DNA of 64,000 nt from Reticulitermes speratus (lineage: Eukaryota > Arthropoda > Insecta > Blattodea > Rhinotermitidae): positions 7,529,178 to 7,593,177 of the forward strand of contig JAJKFL010000005.1 in the NCBI GenBank assembly GCA_021186555.1, written 5' to 3'. The notes beneath the pieces are model-generated. The model was not told the origin of the DNA and searched no databases. It was given only the letters and a program-made list of their open reading frames with translations. A program made the translations under genes and the position numbers. This document shows positions 32,784-44,147 of the stretch, piece by piece (positions within the stretch are counted from its first letter, which is position 1; every line of letters begins with the position of its first letter).

Positions 32784-34258
32784 ATGGCGGAACACGTAGT
32801 AGGTGGTGTTGGTGACTCAACAAATTGTCCCAGTTTCTGATTTAAATAGTGTTGGAACTTGTTTGAAATGTATTTCTTTGGAAAGCCAGCTGGACGACAC
32901 GATCATGGAATTGAAGTCTCTACTTACTATAATTTCTCTCCTACAAGAAGAATCAGGACGAAATGGAGCCGACTTGGTGCAGGTTAGATGCAGTAATATG
33001 CAAGATCATTCAAACACTGACTGGCAAAATCAGAACAGCAATGTAAGAAGTAATGAATGGCAGAGAGTAAAAAACAACAAGAAATGGAAAAATAATAGAA
33101 GAAATGATATAGAGAAACCGCAACGAATAACTACAATTGTGAACCACTTTGCAGTACTCAGTAAATTAACCAATGATTGTGAACTACAGCAGCTAGAAGA
33201 AACAAACAGGAAACAGATAACTAGAAATAGAAAGAAACTAGGAAAAAATAAAATCGTACTAGTGGGGGATAGTCACATGAGAGGATATGCACCCGAATTA
33301 ATAAATCGATTAGACAGGAAATTTGAGGTTACGGGCACGGTGATGCCAGGAGCAAGAATACACAATATTGTGCATCTGTCTGATCAAGAAATTAACTCTT
33401 TAACTAAAAAAGATGTGGTAATATTATGGGGAGGTTCCAATGAAGTTGCAAAGAATGAAACAATGACTGGTCTTAGACATTTAAGAAAGTTTGTAAATAG
33501 TAAAAAGAACACAAACTTCATACTAGTTACAGCTCCTCACAGATATGACTTGATGGACTCCTCATGTGTAAATGAAGAAACAAAAGTATTCAACAGAAAA
33601 GTGCATAAAATAATGAAATTAGAAAATAATGTGAAGGTATTGAATGTTAATTTAGATAGATCATGTTATACTAGACATGGGCTCCATCTTAATGCAACTG
33701 GAAAAGAAAGAGTGATAGAGATGATAATAAATCAGTTACAGACATTTACAATTAAGGATAAAGGAAATGTTATTGCCCAAAATTGGGCACATAATTTAGA
33801 TAAATATTGTCAAGAAGAGGGAATAGATAATATAAGTATAGAAGATGAGAAACCACAACAGAAAGATGGAGAAGACAAAATAAGAGACCCAGACAAAGGA
33901 ATTAGATGTTTAGAGGAATCTGGAGACCTTAAAAACAACATAAGTGAAAGTGAAAGTGAGGTGATGTTAACTAAGAATACAGGCAATGAAAAGGATCAAG
34001 AAAGTGGTAGTTCTGAAACAAAAAAAAAAGCAAACAGAAACATCCCATTCTGAAGTGTTGCCATGGAAGGATATAAATAAATGCCAGAGGCTTAGTCATG
34101 GAATAACAGAAAGTAATACAATGAAAGCTTCGACCAGTACTATGGTATCAGATACTATGTGTGTTGCTAGTTTGTCTGAGTTGGGATCAATTCGTAAATC
34201 AAATAGAACTAAAAACCCAACATCTGCCAAACAGGATGATTTTTTATGGTTAATCTAA
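32784..34258 (+). pseudogene. Copy 7 ORF1 (SGNH-type)
   Basis: ATG at 32784 (MAEHVVGGVGDS), with a frameshift in the first 20 codons. The main frame, 32803-34053, has GTCLKCISLESQL (CxxC), a heptad segment (LDDTIMELKSLLTIISLL), NEWQRVKNNKKWKNN, IVLVGDSHMRGYAPEL (nucleophile Ser), VTGTVMPGARIHNI, VVILWGGSNEVA, ILVTAPHRYDL and CYTRHGLHLNATGK. A second frameshift at about 34040 leads to SAKQDDFLWLI. Closest relative in the window: copy 13. Otherwise quite well preserved. Confidence 0.85.
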
Positions 34259-34662
34259 ATGCTTACAAAGATTGTGGAGCATTAACTAAACGTAGTTACT
34301 ATAAAAATCATAATAAACATAACAACATTATGCATAGTAATAAGGTTGGTAATAAGAATGATGATATAAAGAACCTATTTAAAATATATGATACATTTAT
34401 GATATTTCATCAAAATATACGAGGAATATCTAATAAAATTGAAGAGCTTTTACATTCATTATCACCAAATACACCACAAGTTATATGTTTAACTAAACAT
34501 CATCTAAGAACAGAAGAAATCGAAAATATTAATTTAAGTCAGTATACACTAGGAACTAAATTTTGCAGACAAATGTATAGTCATGGAGGCGTACGTATTT
34601 TTGTTCCAACTAATATCCAATTTTCTGTTATAAATTTGGATGAATATTGTAATTGTGAGTAA
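34246..34662 (+). pseudogene. Copy 7 ORF2 endonuclease, truncated
   Basis: Starts at the ATG in GATTTTTTATGG (34238-34249). FMIFHQNIRGISNKIEE, VICLTKHHLRT (the catalytic Glu of EHHL is Lys here) and HGGVRIFV are present. At about 34660, right after YCNC, the sequence passes into the RT thumb (FAHFQSQLGYGIIFWGSS) in the next frame. About 2.2 kb covering the rest of the endonuclease and most of the RT are missing. Confidence 0.8.
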
Positions 34663-35000
34663 GCAAGTGTTACAAATGGTTTATTTTGCTCATTTTCAGT
34701 CACAACTTGGTTACGGAATTATTTTCTGGGGCTCATCCTCATCAATGAAAAGTATTTTTGCGGTTCAAAAAACAGCAATTAGAATTATGTTAAGGCTTGG
34801 TCCTAGAAGTTCCTGTAGGGAAGGTTTTAAGAAAATGGGTATACTTACAGTCCCATGTTTATACATATATGCTTTGATGATGTTTGTTGTCAAAAATCGA
34901 AATATTTACCAAACAAATAATTCTATTCATAATTTAAACACAAGACAGCAGGAAAAATTACATGTTTCCTCAGTAAGATTATCCTCAGCTAACGTCCAAT

Positions 35001-36620
35001 ATGGCGGACGGTCACACTCGGGAGTTAATCACTGTCTCTGATTGTACCGATATATGTGACATAAAAGAAAATAATGAATGTATATGTTGTAGTAAACTCA
35101 AACAAGAACTAGAAGACACTCTTCAAGAATTAATTTCGGTGAAAAAAATTATTGAGATACTACAAGAAGATGTGAATAAACTTGGACATGACATAGTAAG
35201 TACAAATGAAGTTACTACGAATTTCGATTCAGACTTCGTAACAGTGAATAATAAGTACAGAAGAAATAAGTTATTATCAGACAAGTGTGGAAATAATAAT
35301 ATAACGAAGCTACAGCAGTCTCAACCTATTCCGTTAATTATTAATAAATACGCTGTACTGAATGGTCTACAGGAAGAATCTGTTCTACCCCTGAGCAATA
35401 GTAGCATCAGAAAAGCAAAATTAGTAAGGAACAAATACAAATGTCCTCCTAACATGAAGAAAAGGAAAATAATTATCATAGGTGATAGCCATGTTAGAGG
35501 TTATGCAGCCAAAATATCAAATGACCTGGGAAAATATTTTGAAGTTACAGGTTCAGTAATGCCTGGAGCTAGAATCGAGAATATTGTAACCTTGGCAGAT
35601 AAAGAAATAAGTGCACTTGGAAAAAGAGATATAGTGATTGTATGGGGAGGCTCACATGACATCAGCAAAAATGAGTAAAAATTTTGGTCTCTAGCATTTA
35701 AGAAAGTTCGTAATCAACAGGCAAAATACGAATATTATGATCGTAACTGCCCCTAATAGATTTGATCTCCATTCAACATCATGTGTAAATAAGGAAATAG
35801 CAGTTTTTAACAGAAGATTACTTAAAATGATGAAGACCATGGACAATGTGAACATAATACATACAAACCTGAATAGAAATTATTTTACGCTCCATGGAAT
35901 GCACATAAATAAATTTGGAAAAGAAAAGATGGCTAAATTGTTAATTAAATACATAAAAGGACTCATGACAAGAAAAGGAGAAGCATGTATCATTTTGAAT
36001 TGGGAAGAAAATAAAAAGGATCCTATCCACGAAGAGCCCAGGGAAAAGTTAATAAACAATGGAATAACAGAAAGTGATATAATGCAAGCATCGACCAGTG
36101 CTATTGTATCGGATGCTGTGTGTGTTGCTGGTTTGTCTGAGTTGGAGGTGGCAGGACTTGATGAGGGAGAAGTGCTCGGCGCTGAAACTGGGTTTGAGGA
36201 AGTTTGTGTTTTCTGCAAGTCCCCTAGCAGCTTGGTTCATGATCAAGATAGTGATGTGGAGCATGAGAAGACTGAGGATGTGGTGTGGAGTGCTGAGGAT
36301 ACTGATGGTAATGTTTGTGCTGCTGGTGTGTCTGAGTTGGAGGTGACAGGACTAGATGAGGGAGGAATGCTCGGCGTGGAACCTGGATTTGAGGAAGTTT
36401 GTGTTCTCTGCAAGTCCCCTAGCAGTTTGGTTCATGAACAAGATAGTAATGTGAAGCATGAGAAGACTGAGGTTGTGGTGTTGAGTGCCGATGATACTGA
36501 TGGTAATTCTGTGCAAGGTTAGCCTAACTATGAGTAAAATGGGAAATACTAGGAAATCTGGGAGATCCAGAAGGATTCCTTTGACAAGGTCTGAGGGTTT
36601 CTTATGGGCCACAAGTTAAC
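35001..36620 (+). pseudogene. Copy 8 ORF1 with duplicated acidic CxxC segment
   Basis: MADGHTRELITVSD, then NECICCSKLKQELED (CxxC plus heptads), FVTVNNKYRRNK, KIIIIGDSHVRGYAAKI, VTGSVMPGARIEN, IVIVWGGSHDISKNE then a stop (35676) and frameshift. It continues from 35737: MIVTAPNRFDLHSTSCVNKE and YFTLHGMHINKFGK. The tail holds a 65-residue unit twice in tandem (36111-36500), each with VCVxCKSPSSLVHxQDS, and ends RRIPLTRSEGFLWATS. The junction motif is GGTTTCTTATGG, i.e. the T run is broken by a C. Confidence 0.82.
36111..36500 (+). repeat. 195-bp in-frame tandem duplication in ORF1
   Basis: Two units 195 bp apart; for example TCTGAGTTGGAGGTGGCAGG at 36136 pairs with TCTGAGTTGGAGGTGACAGG at 36331. 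Each encodes an acidic 65-residue segment containing C-x-x-C-K-S-P. Copies 6 and 7 have no second unit. Confidence 0.85.
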
Positions 36621-37550
36621 CAGGAATAATGCAGTGGATAAAAGCACAGTGATAAAATATTCATTGCCAAAAAATGATAGGTCAAATTTTGTAAATAATG
36701 CCAGTGCAAATGGTGATGTAAAACTTCCGCAAAGTAATATAAATATAGATTTTAAATCAAAAGCTGTATATAATAATGAAGGAGTAATTGGAAGTTTAGG
36801 AAACTCTGACAGTCACTCAAAAGGTTCTTCCAAAAACCAGTTTCTAAAAATCTTACATCAAAACATAAGAGGCTTAAAGTATAAAATTAATGAATTTCTA
36901 TGTCATTTACCCAATGATCCACCACATGTCCTTTGTTTCACTGAACACCATTTAAGAATACAAGAACTATCTTATATCCAAATTGAAAATTATATTTTAG
37001 GTTCCAACTGTTGCAGAAAATTAATGCATAAGGGAGGTGTCAGTATTTTTATTTTAAAGAAATTATCTTTCATACATATAAACCTGGATGATTACTGTGC
37101 TGAACAGGATATTGAAGTGTGTGCTATTAAACTGAAACTTCCAAATAAGTATATTTGTATTTTGACAATCTATAGAGCTCCAGTTGGGAAATTTAGAGTT
37201 TTTTTTTGTTCCAGCTAGATCAGATATTGCAGAAACTAAGCAAATTAAAAATTGATATCATATGTGGAGATTTTAACATAAATTATCTCACTGATAACAC
37301 TAGTAGGAATCAACTAGATGCCTTATTAATGTCCTATAATCTTGTCAAAACTGTCACATTCCCAACTCCTTTTGATCAAAACTCATGCTCAGTCATTGAT
37401 AACATTTTTATTGATACTAGTAAGTTCGAAGATTACTTCATATATCCCTTAAGCAATGGTCTGTCAGATCATGACGCGCAAATAATAACACTTCAAGTTC
37501 CATATAATATACTCAATTCTCATTCATCAGATCAAGATGGCGGAGACTGA
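36604..37550 (+). pseudogene. Copy 8 ORF2, endonuclease part
   Basis: ATG overlaps the ORF1 end. LKILHQNIRGLKYKINE, VLCFTEHHLRIQ (Glu), KGGVSIFIL, LTIYRAPVG; a frameshift at about 37205 in a T8 run; then IICGDFNINYL, TFPTPFDQNSCSVIDNIFID and NGLSDHDAQIITL. At 37516 copy 9 enters. The RT half is at 44148-46349. Confidence 0.85.
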
Positions 37551-39330
37551 GCTGTCGAATACTAAAGTTGCTTCAAAAGTTTCGGAAAATTCATACACAG
37601 ATAATAGCTCTACATGTACATGTGATATACAACTAAAACAAGAACTATGTGAGGTACTAAAGGAAATAAAATCTTTGAGGAAGACTCAATTGGACGTACA
37701 AAAAAGTGATGTGTTAAGTGATACACTAGCACGTGATGACTGTGCAAAGTGCTGTGAATTCTCGAGAATTTTACAAGTAACAACGGAGGAATTAAAATCA
37801 ACATAGTTAATTATTAAAATGTTGTATGATGAAATTAATCAATTAAATAAGGTAAAGCAACCCCATTACAGGCCTAGAGAGGCCCTGAGGGGTCCAGGAG
37901 GCTGAGGCTCCCAGATTTGTAGACAATCGGCACATGAAAGTGGTAAGGTTGTCAGCCCTACGCACCGGCCGCCTTTACCCCCCAGGAAATATTCCTGGTA
38001 CTCATTTCTGTTAGAGGCTGAGTCGACCCCAGGGCCATAGTGCGACCAAAACGATTATGTCAAGGAATTAATTCCAATGACACCATCGGGAATCGAACCC
38101 GCGACGTTCCGGTTTGTAGCGTAATCAATTAAATACTTCATTCAATTCAAACACAAATGAACAGATATGTGACGGGAAGTTGTTGATGGATGAGTGGAGT
38201 ATAGTTAAACATAAACATCCACAGAAAATACGTAAATCTGTTGCATGTGCAAGTGTTAATATGAACAATATTAATTTAACTAATAAATATGGATTACTAT
38301 CGGAACAGGCTGACTCAAGAATGGACCAAGAGAAAATACCAGTGATAGTGGGTGGTAGAATTACGAAAAGGAATTCAACCCAAGTAAACAAGATACATAA
38401 TAGACCCTCGAAGTCTGTGAACGGGACCATATTGCAACAAATGAAAAGGAATAAGGGGGGCGTGAAGCTTGGTGTGAATGAAAATAAGCAGGAAAAAGAG
38501 CATAAAGTGGTACTTCTAGGAGATAGTCATGTACGAGGCCTAGCTACTAGGTTAAATGACATGTTAAAACATAATTGTGTGGTTATTGGTTATGTGAAAC
38601 CCAATAGTAAGGTTAAGTCTCTGATAAACTCAGTTCCAGAATATGTGTCTAAACTAACTAATAAGGATGTACTGATTTTCATTGGAGGAACTAATGATAC
38701 AGATGATAATAGTATTGAATGGTATCTGAGTGATATTAATCAATTTGTCACCAAAAATGGTCATACAAATATTATATTGGGTGAAATTCCCAATAGATAT
38801 AATACATCTGAGTTCCCTGCAGTAAATCAGAAAATAATGGGTCTTAATAGAAAATTAAAGAAATATAGTAAGTCTAATACCCATGTAGATATTATGGAAA
38901 CTGTACAAGAAAGGAAGTATTACACGAACCATGGCTTCCACATGAACGCTCTAGGCAAAAATGTACTTTGTTCAAAACTCAGAGTAATTATTGATAAAAT
39001 CTTTATGAGTAATAATGTACTACCAATTCCATTGGAGTGGAAAAAGGAATACTTTGAAAATACTTTATATGAGGAAGATATAACAGGGAATAATATGTCA
39101 GAGGATGAAGTTTTTAATATAAAGACAATTCAGGATTGTAGTGATGGTAACTGCAATAAGCCTCAAGACAATGATGGGAATCAAGACGAAATACCTAGTA
39201 GAAACTCTAGACGTAATAGGAAAATACCAGTAACTAGGACACATGATTTAAGTGTCAACCATATAGTTAGTAATAATAGATTTACATCCTATAAAACCTC
39301 AAAATGTGAGTCACACAATTGTGATAGTCA
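37537..39330 (+). pseudogene. Copy 9 ORF1, split by a SINE
   Basis: MAETELSNTKVASKVSE, then STCTCDIQLKQELCEVLKEI (C-x-C-D in place of CxxC, followed by heptads), up to the SINE. After it: DEWSIVKHKHPQKIRK, HKVVLLGDSHVRGLATRL, VIGYVKPNSKVKSL, VLIFIGGTNDTDDN (block III intact), ILGEIPNRYNTSEF and YYTNHGFHMNALGK. The tail ends NRKIPVTRTHDLSV. The usual GATTTTTTATGG is altered to CATGATTTAAGTG, and the frame runs on into the endonuclease without a stop. Confidence 0.82.
37850..38121 (-). mobile_element. tRNA-derived SINE, 5'-truncated
   Basis: Flanked by the 14-bp direct repeat TAATCAATTAAATA (37836-37849 and 38122-38135). On the minus strand it begins CGCTACAAACCGGAACGTCG followed by GGGTTCGATTCCCG, a good Pol III B box. 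A body of about 220 bp follows, with GCCGGTGCGTAGGGCTGACA and a CAGGAATATTTCCTG palindrome. No A box is present, so the 5' end is cut. It splits ORF1 of LINE copy 9. Confidence 0.87.
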
Positions 39331-40635
39331 GGTGAAATCACTTGCTATATATCACCAGAACATAAGAAGTATCAAAAACAAAAAAGAGGAACTAGCTATC
39401 TTTCTAAATGATGAGTGTAATAATCCTGATATTATATGCATTAGTGAGCACCATTTGAGTGTGAGTTATCTACATTTTCTATGTTAGAATATAAAAGGGC
39501 AACTGGATTCTCACGTAATATATGTAAGAATGGCGGAGTTTGCATTTTAGTTAAAGATAATATATCATATCAAGTGCTGGATCTAACCAATTTATGTAGG
39601 GAAAAAATTTTTGAAGCATGTGCTGTAAAGGTAATTATAAATAAGAGGAAACTATGTATCTTAAGTCTCTATAGATCTCCAGATGGGGATCTGAGCCAAT
39701 TTATTGAACAATTAGATTCTACACTTCTATGTCTAGAAAGCACCAAATCGGAACTAATAATCTGTGGTGATACAAATATAAATTACCTCATTGAAAGTTA
39801 TAAAAAAGAGCAATTACAATCTGTATTAGATACCTATAATTTAGTACAAATAATTGATTTCCCAACCAGAATAAGCTCAACCTCTATTTCATTGATAGAT
39901 AACTTTTTCTTAGATAGGAATATCTATAACAAATTCCAAGTCTATCCTGCCATAAATGGTCTCTCGGACCACAATGGACAAATTTGGATACTTGAAAACC
40001 TGCAAGTTAAGACGCAAAGCGAGCATGTAAAGGCATTTAGAGAGATCAATGAGGAAAAAATTGCAAATTTTCAACTGGCTCTACAAAATGGAAATTGGGA
40101 TAAAGTTTATAACCAAGAAAGTGTTAATAGGAAATTTAATAGCTTTCTCAATACCTTTCTATTAATTTTTGAAAATAGTTTCCCATTAGTATTTAAAAAG
40201 AAGGAAGACAATACTAATAAATGGATAACTAAGGGCATAAAATTATTATGTAAACACAAAAGAACCTTATATACTCTAGTTAAAAAATCAAGTGATGATA
40301 GGCTGAAATTATATTACAAGAGATACTGTATTATACTAATGAGAGTAATAAGAGAAGCAAAGAAATTGCATTATCATAAATTAATAAGTAAATCAGAGAA
40401 TACAATTCAATCAACTTGGAAGATAATCAAAAAAGAAACAGCGAAAAATCAAGCCACAGATAATATTACAGAAATTCAAGTAGGAAAGAGTAAAATAAAT
40501 AATCCTAATGAATTAGTAAATGCGTTTAGTAAATATTTTAAAACCATAGCGGAGAAACTAACAACTAAGAACTTTGATAAAAATGAAGCTATGAAATTGC
40601 TAAATACTTTTAGTATGATAACATACCAGAAATGA
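39331..40635 (+). pseudogene. Copy 9 ORF2: endonuclease and RT linker
   Basis: LAIYHQNIRSIKNKKEE and IICISEHHLSV (Glu), then a frame change at about 39480. In the next frame: NGGVCILV, LSLYRSPDGD, IICGDTNINYL (DFN changed to DTN), DFPTRISST and NGLSDHNGQI (SDH present). Then a lysine-rich linker (WITKGIKLLCKHKRTLYTL). A stop at about 40633 separates it from the RT frame. Confidence 0.83.
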
Positions 40636-41679
40636 AATTAATTCCCATAACTGAGACTGAAATAAAGAATATACTCAAGACATTGAAATCAAAAAATTCT
40701 TCAGGGTATGACGGTATCTCAAGTAGAATATTAAAATACTGTATAGATGAGAAAAGTAAACCACTTGGTCACATATTCAACGCATCCCTTAAGCAGGGTA
40801 TCTACCCTGAAAGAATGAAATACGCTTTAGTAAGACCTATCTATAAAACAGGTGAGAAATCAGAAATATCAAACTATAGACCAGTATCATTGCTAACAAC
40901 CTTTTCTAAGGTGCTTGAAAGAGTACTGTATAATAGATTAAAGCAGCATATATACACAAATAATATAATTATATCTGAACAGTTTGGCTTTAGGGAAAAT
41001 AGAAATACGGAAACAGCGATTTATACCTTAACCAATCATTTTTTAAAAACTTTAGAAAAACACAGTCAAACGGTAGGAATCTTTTGTGATTTAACAAAAG
41101 CGTTTGATTGTGTGATCCATGATATTCTTCTGAGCAAATTTGCTGTTTATGGTATTTGTGGTAAAACATTAATGTGGCTCAAGTCCTATCTGGAAAATAG
41201 GAAACAAAGAGTTGAGTTATATAATAATGAAGGGGGAAAAAGTTGTTCAGGTTGGGAAACTGTTAAATATGGAGTGCCGCAGGGCTCAATTTTCGGTCCT
41301 TTACTGTTCTTGTTATACATCAATGACTTATCATTGGTAATAAATACTGATAACAAGCTATTGCTGTATGCGGATGATACAAGTGTATTAGTAACTTGTA
41401 ATAACATGCATGAAATTCAAGCAAAATCCAGAATGGTGTTAAATACCTTAAATTATTGGTTCACAAGTAATGGCCTGTCTCTAAATTTGAAGAAAACCAA
41501 AGTGTTAAAATTTGACACTTCTAATCAGAAAAATATGTCAGTACAATTAAACTACCAAAAATGAGGTATTACATGATGAAACGCATATTAAATTTCTGGG
41601 CCTTGAAATTGATAAACTTTTAAATTGGAAAACACATACTTAGTATTGCTTATCAACGATATTCTAAATTTCATGAACT

Positions 41680-42582
41680 CACTACATAAAGGACTAGTTC
41701 AAAGCTACTGAAGAAACTAATGGTAATATTAGTTTCCTTGACCTCATGATAACCAGAGCCCATAACGCACTCTCTATCAACATATACAGAAAACCAACTA
41801 CTACAGATTTAACCATACACTATAAATCGAATCATCCACTTCAACATAAAACAGCTGCATATAGATACATGTTAAACAGGCTCCACAATTTACCACTTTC
41901 CAAACTACAAAAAGAACAGGAACTGAATAATATATTCTACATAGCAAGACAGAATGGATACCCCTTCACACTAATTAACAAGCTGAACAAGAATATACTT
42001 AACAGAAATAATATTACGATAGATAAACATATACAAGAGGAGAAAAAAACATGGGTGGATTTCGAATATCACAATCCGATAATAAGGAAGGTCACCAATA
42101 TTTTCAGAAACAGTAACCTCAAGATAGCATACTGGACAAGCAATACAACATAAAATATACTAAAACAAAACCGGGACACCAATGACATCTATGCAAACAG
42201 TGGGATTTATAGTCTACAATGTAGAACCTGCCAAAAACATTACATAGGGCAAACCGGACGCAGCTTGAAGGCTCGTTTTTTAGAACATCATAGATACATC
42301 CGATCTAACGAACCGAAATCGGCATACGCCCAACACATTTTAGAACAGGGACATGAATATGGCCCACTTCATGAAACCATGACATTGGTGAAGACCTGCA
42401 AGAAGGGTAGGTGCATGAACATCCTCGAACAATTCTTTATACAAACATATCGTAAATTGGAGACACTGATTGAAGAACAACATCCGATAGAAGAAAATCC
42501 ACTATTTAATTTTGTCATTCCCCCGCCCCCTCCACAACACAGGTATAAAGGCACGATACGTACGCAACACGCAAACCAGTAG
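41680..42582 (+). pseudogene. PLE RT C-terminus plus GIY-YIG endonuclease
   Basis: RT tail: GNISFLDLMITRAHNALSIN, YRKPTTTDLTIHYKSNHP, the usual PLE FLD.. and SNHP motifs. An in-frame TAA lies at 42151-42153. Then the GIY-YIG nuclease: SGIYSLQCRTCQKHYIGQTG, RSLKARFLEHHRYI (the catalytic Arg and the EH segment) and LEQFFIQTYRK (Glu). In PLEs this nuclease nicks the target DNA. The protein ends in a proline-rich tail. One stop apart, the frame is open. Confidence 0.9.
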
Positions 42583-43065
42583 GCAGACAGACCTCACCCT
42601 CCAGGATACGACATCACAACCAACATACACAGGTATGTCACACAATATTTACAAAGCATTCCGAAATTGTATATATATCTATTTACTTTAATTGGTAATG
42701 GCAAGCCTAATTAAAATAAAATTCATCTTCCGATACACATGTGACGCCATACAAAAAGCCAATAAAATATACAGCTGAGTTCCACCTGAAAGAACATAAC
42801 GACCAACGAAAACAGGATAGCCGGATATACTTCTGGTGCACAATATCGCATACACAACTTGATGTGCGGAAAAACTAACGAAAGTCTACAACATATTGTG
42901 CGTAACATGTGATCTACAACACGTCGTGCAACACTAGTGAAAAAGTGAACATTAATATGAAATGAAATTAGAACTTAATATTTTATTATGCAGTTTTTAT
43001 AATACCTTCACTGGACTGTTTTTAATCCACACCTCTGGATGTGTTTATATTAAGTAACTCTAGTC

Positions 43066-43110
43066 GCCCTTGATGATGGCCGGTTAACCGACCGAAACAT
43101 ATGTAGGGCA
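43066..43110 (+). ncRNA. Hammerhead-ribozyme-like motif (PLE)
   Basis: CGCCCTTGATGATGG, a GGCCGGTTAACCGACC hairpin, then GAAACATATGTAGGGCA. The core 1 position reads TTGATGA against the consensus CTGATGA; core 2 GAAA is intact and the ends pair (GCCCT / AGGGC). Known PLEs carry such minimal hammerheads in their terminal repeats. Confidence 0.7.
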
Positions 43111-43830
43111 TTTTAAAAAACTATTAATTTTTAATAGTGAAAGTGCATGTGTTGGTAAATTTGTGACATTATGGAAAACACATGTTAAATTAATGTTACC
43201 CAAACTGGGAAATGCATGTTTTGCAATGAGAAATATGAAGTTGTGTAGTAATATTGAAACACTCAGGATGATATACCATGCATATTTTCACTCAATTATG
43301 AAGTATGGGATAATTTTCTGGGGTAACTCGAAGGATGCTAAGAAGGTTTTCCTTTTACAAAAAAAGATTATAAGGATAATGATGGGAATGAAACAAAGAA
43401 ACACATGCAGGCCAGTATTCAAAAAATTAAATATACTAACATTGGCCTCCCAATACATATTATCTTTGATGATATTTATGATAAGTAATTTAGAGCATTT
43501 TACCTTTAATTGTACAATCCATAATAAGTCAACTAGACATAGAGGAAACCTATATGTGTTACAGTCACATCTAACAATAAGGCAAAAAGGGGTTCATTAT
43601 ATGAGTGTAAAAATTTTTAACAGTTTGCCCGCCATATTAATTGACTCAGTACAAGACAAAAAACAGTTCATAGGAAAGCTAAAAGAAATTTTAATTCATA
43701 ATTCATTCTATACAGTTGATGAATTTTTGCTTTACTCTCAAGACTTATAGTTGAGAAATATAGGAACTAGGTACATTTTACTATACTACTGAGCAGACAA
43801 ATATGTGACAATTTTATATATCTCACCACA

Positions 43831-43922
43831 TGCATATATATATATATATATGACTAGGAAGTTGTAAATCATTGTGCAATGTTACAGTGCCTATATATAT
43901 ACATATATATATATATATATTT
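43831..43922. repeat. (TA)n microsatellites in copy 9 3' UTR
   Basis: Two (TA)-rich tracts, about 43831-43851 and 43893-43921. Confidence 0.9.
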
Positions 43923-44147
43923 TATTATAATAATTACTTTACCTATTGTACTCTGCATGTTTGTATACGCATCTATTGTATGTATATCAAATGATGTGTT
44001 TAGTCTAGACTATAGTTAAATTGATGTCCTTGTAATCTTGTTTGTGATTGTCTTGTGATTTGTTGTTTTTGACAAGTTTTATATTCAGTGCTGATGGCAC
44101 ACTCATGAATACTCTGAAACGCAGATGCATGTATGTATGTATGTATG

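Larger units (their letters stand above)
41638..43171 (+). mobile_element. Penelope-like element, 5'-truncated
   Basis: Inserted in the copy 9 RT with a 12-bp duplication TGGAAAACACAT (41626-41637 and 43172-43183). It contains the end of a PLE RT, a GIY-YIG endonuclease and a 3' terminal region with a hammerhead motif (43066-43110). It lacks the RT fingers and palm. Confidence 0.92.
40632..43750 (+). pseudogene. Copy 9 RT, split by a PLE
   Basis: ISNYRPVSLLTTFSKVLER, SEQFGFRENRNTETA, IFCDLTKAFDCVI (Asp), [20 protein letters not shown] and LLYADDTSVLV, an intact catalytic YADD. A frameshift lies at about 41562, then IKFLGLEIDKLLNWKTH up to the PLE (41637). The thumb resumes at 43172: AYFHSIMKYGIIFWGNS, IIRIMMGMKQRNTCR, ending SFYTVDEFLLYSQDL. 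All RT motifs needed for catalysis are visible, making it the best RT core in the nest apart from frame breaks. Confidence 0.85.
37517..44147 (+). mobile_element. SGNH-LINE copy 9, full-length with later inserts
   Basis: Inserted in copy 8 with TACTCAA duplicated (37510-37516 and 44148-44154). The leader is 20 nt (TTCTCATTCATCAGATCAAG) before ATGGCGGAG at 37537. It contains a SINE (37850-38121) in ORF1 and a Penelope-like element (41638-43171) in the RT. The 3' UTR (43751-44147) holds (TA)n tracts and ends (TATG)n. Without the inserts it is about 4.8 kb, which gives the unit length of the family. Confidence 0.9.
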
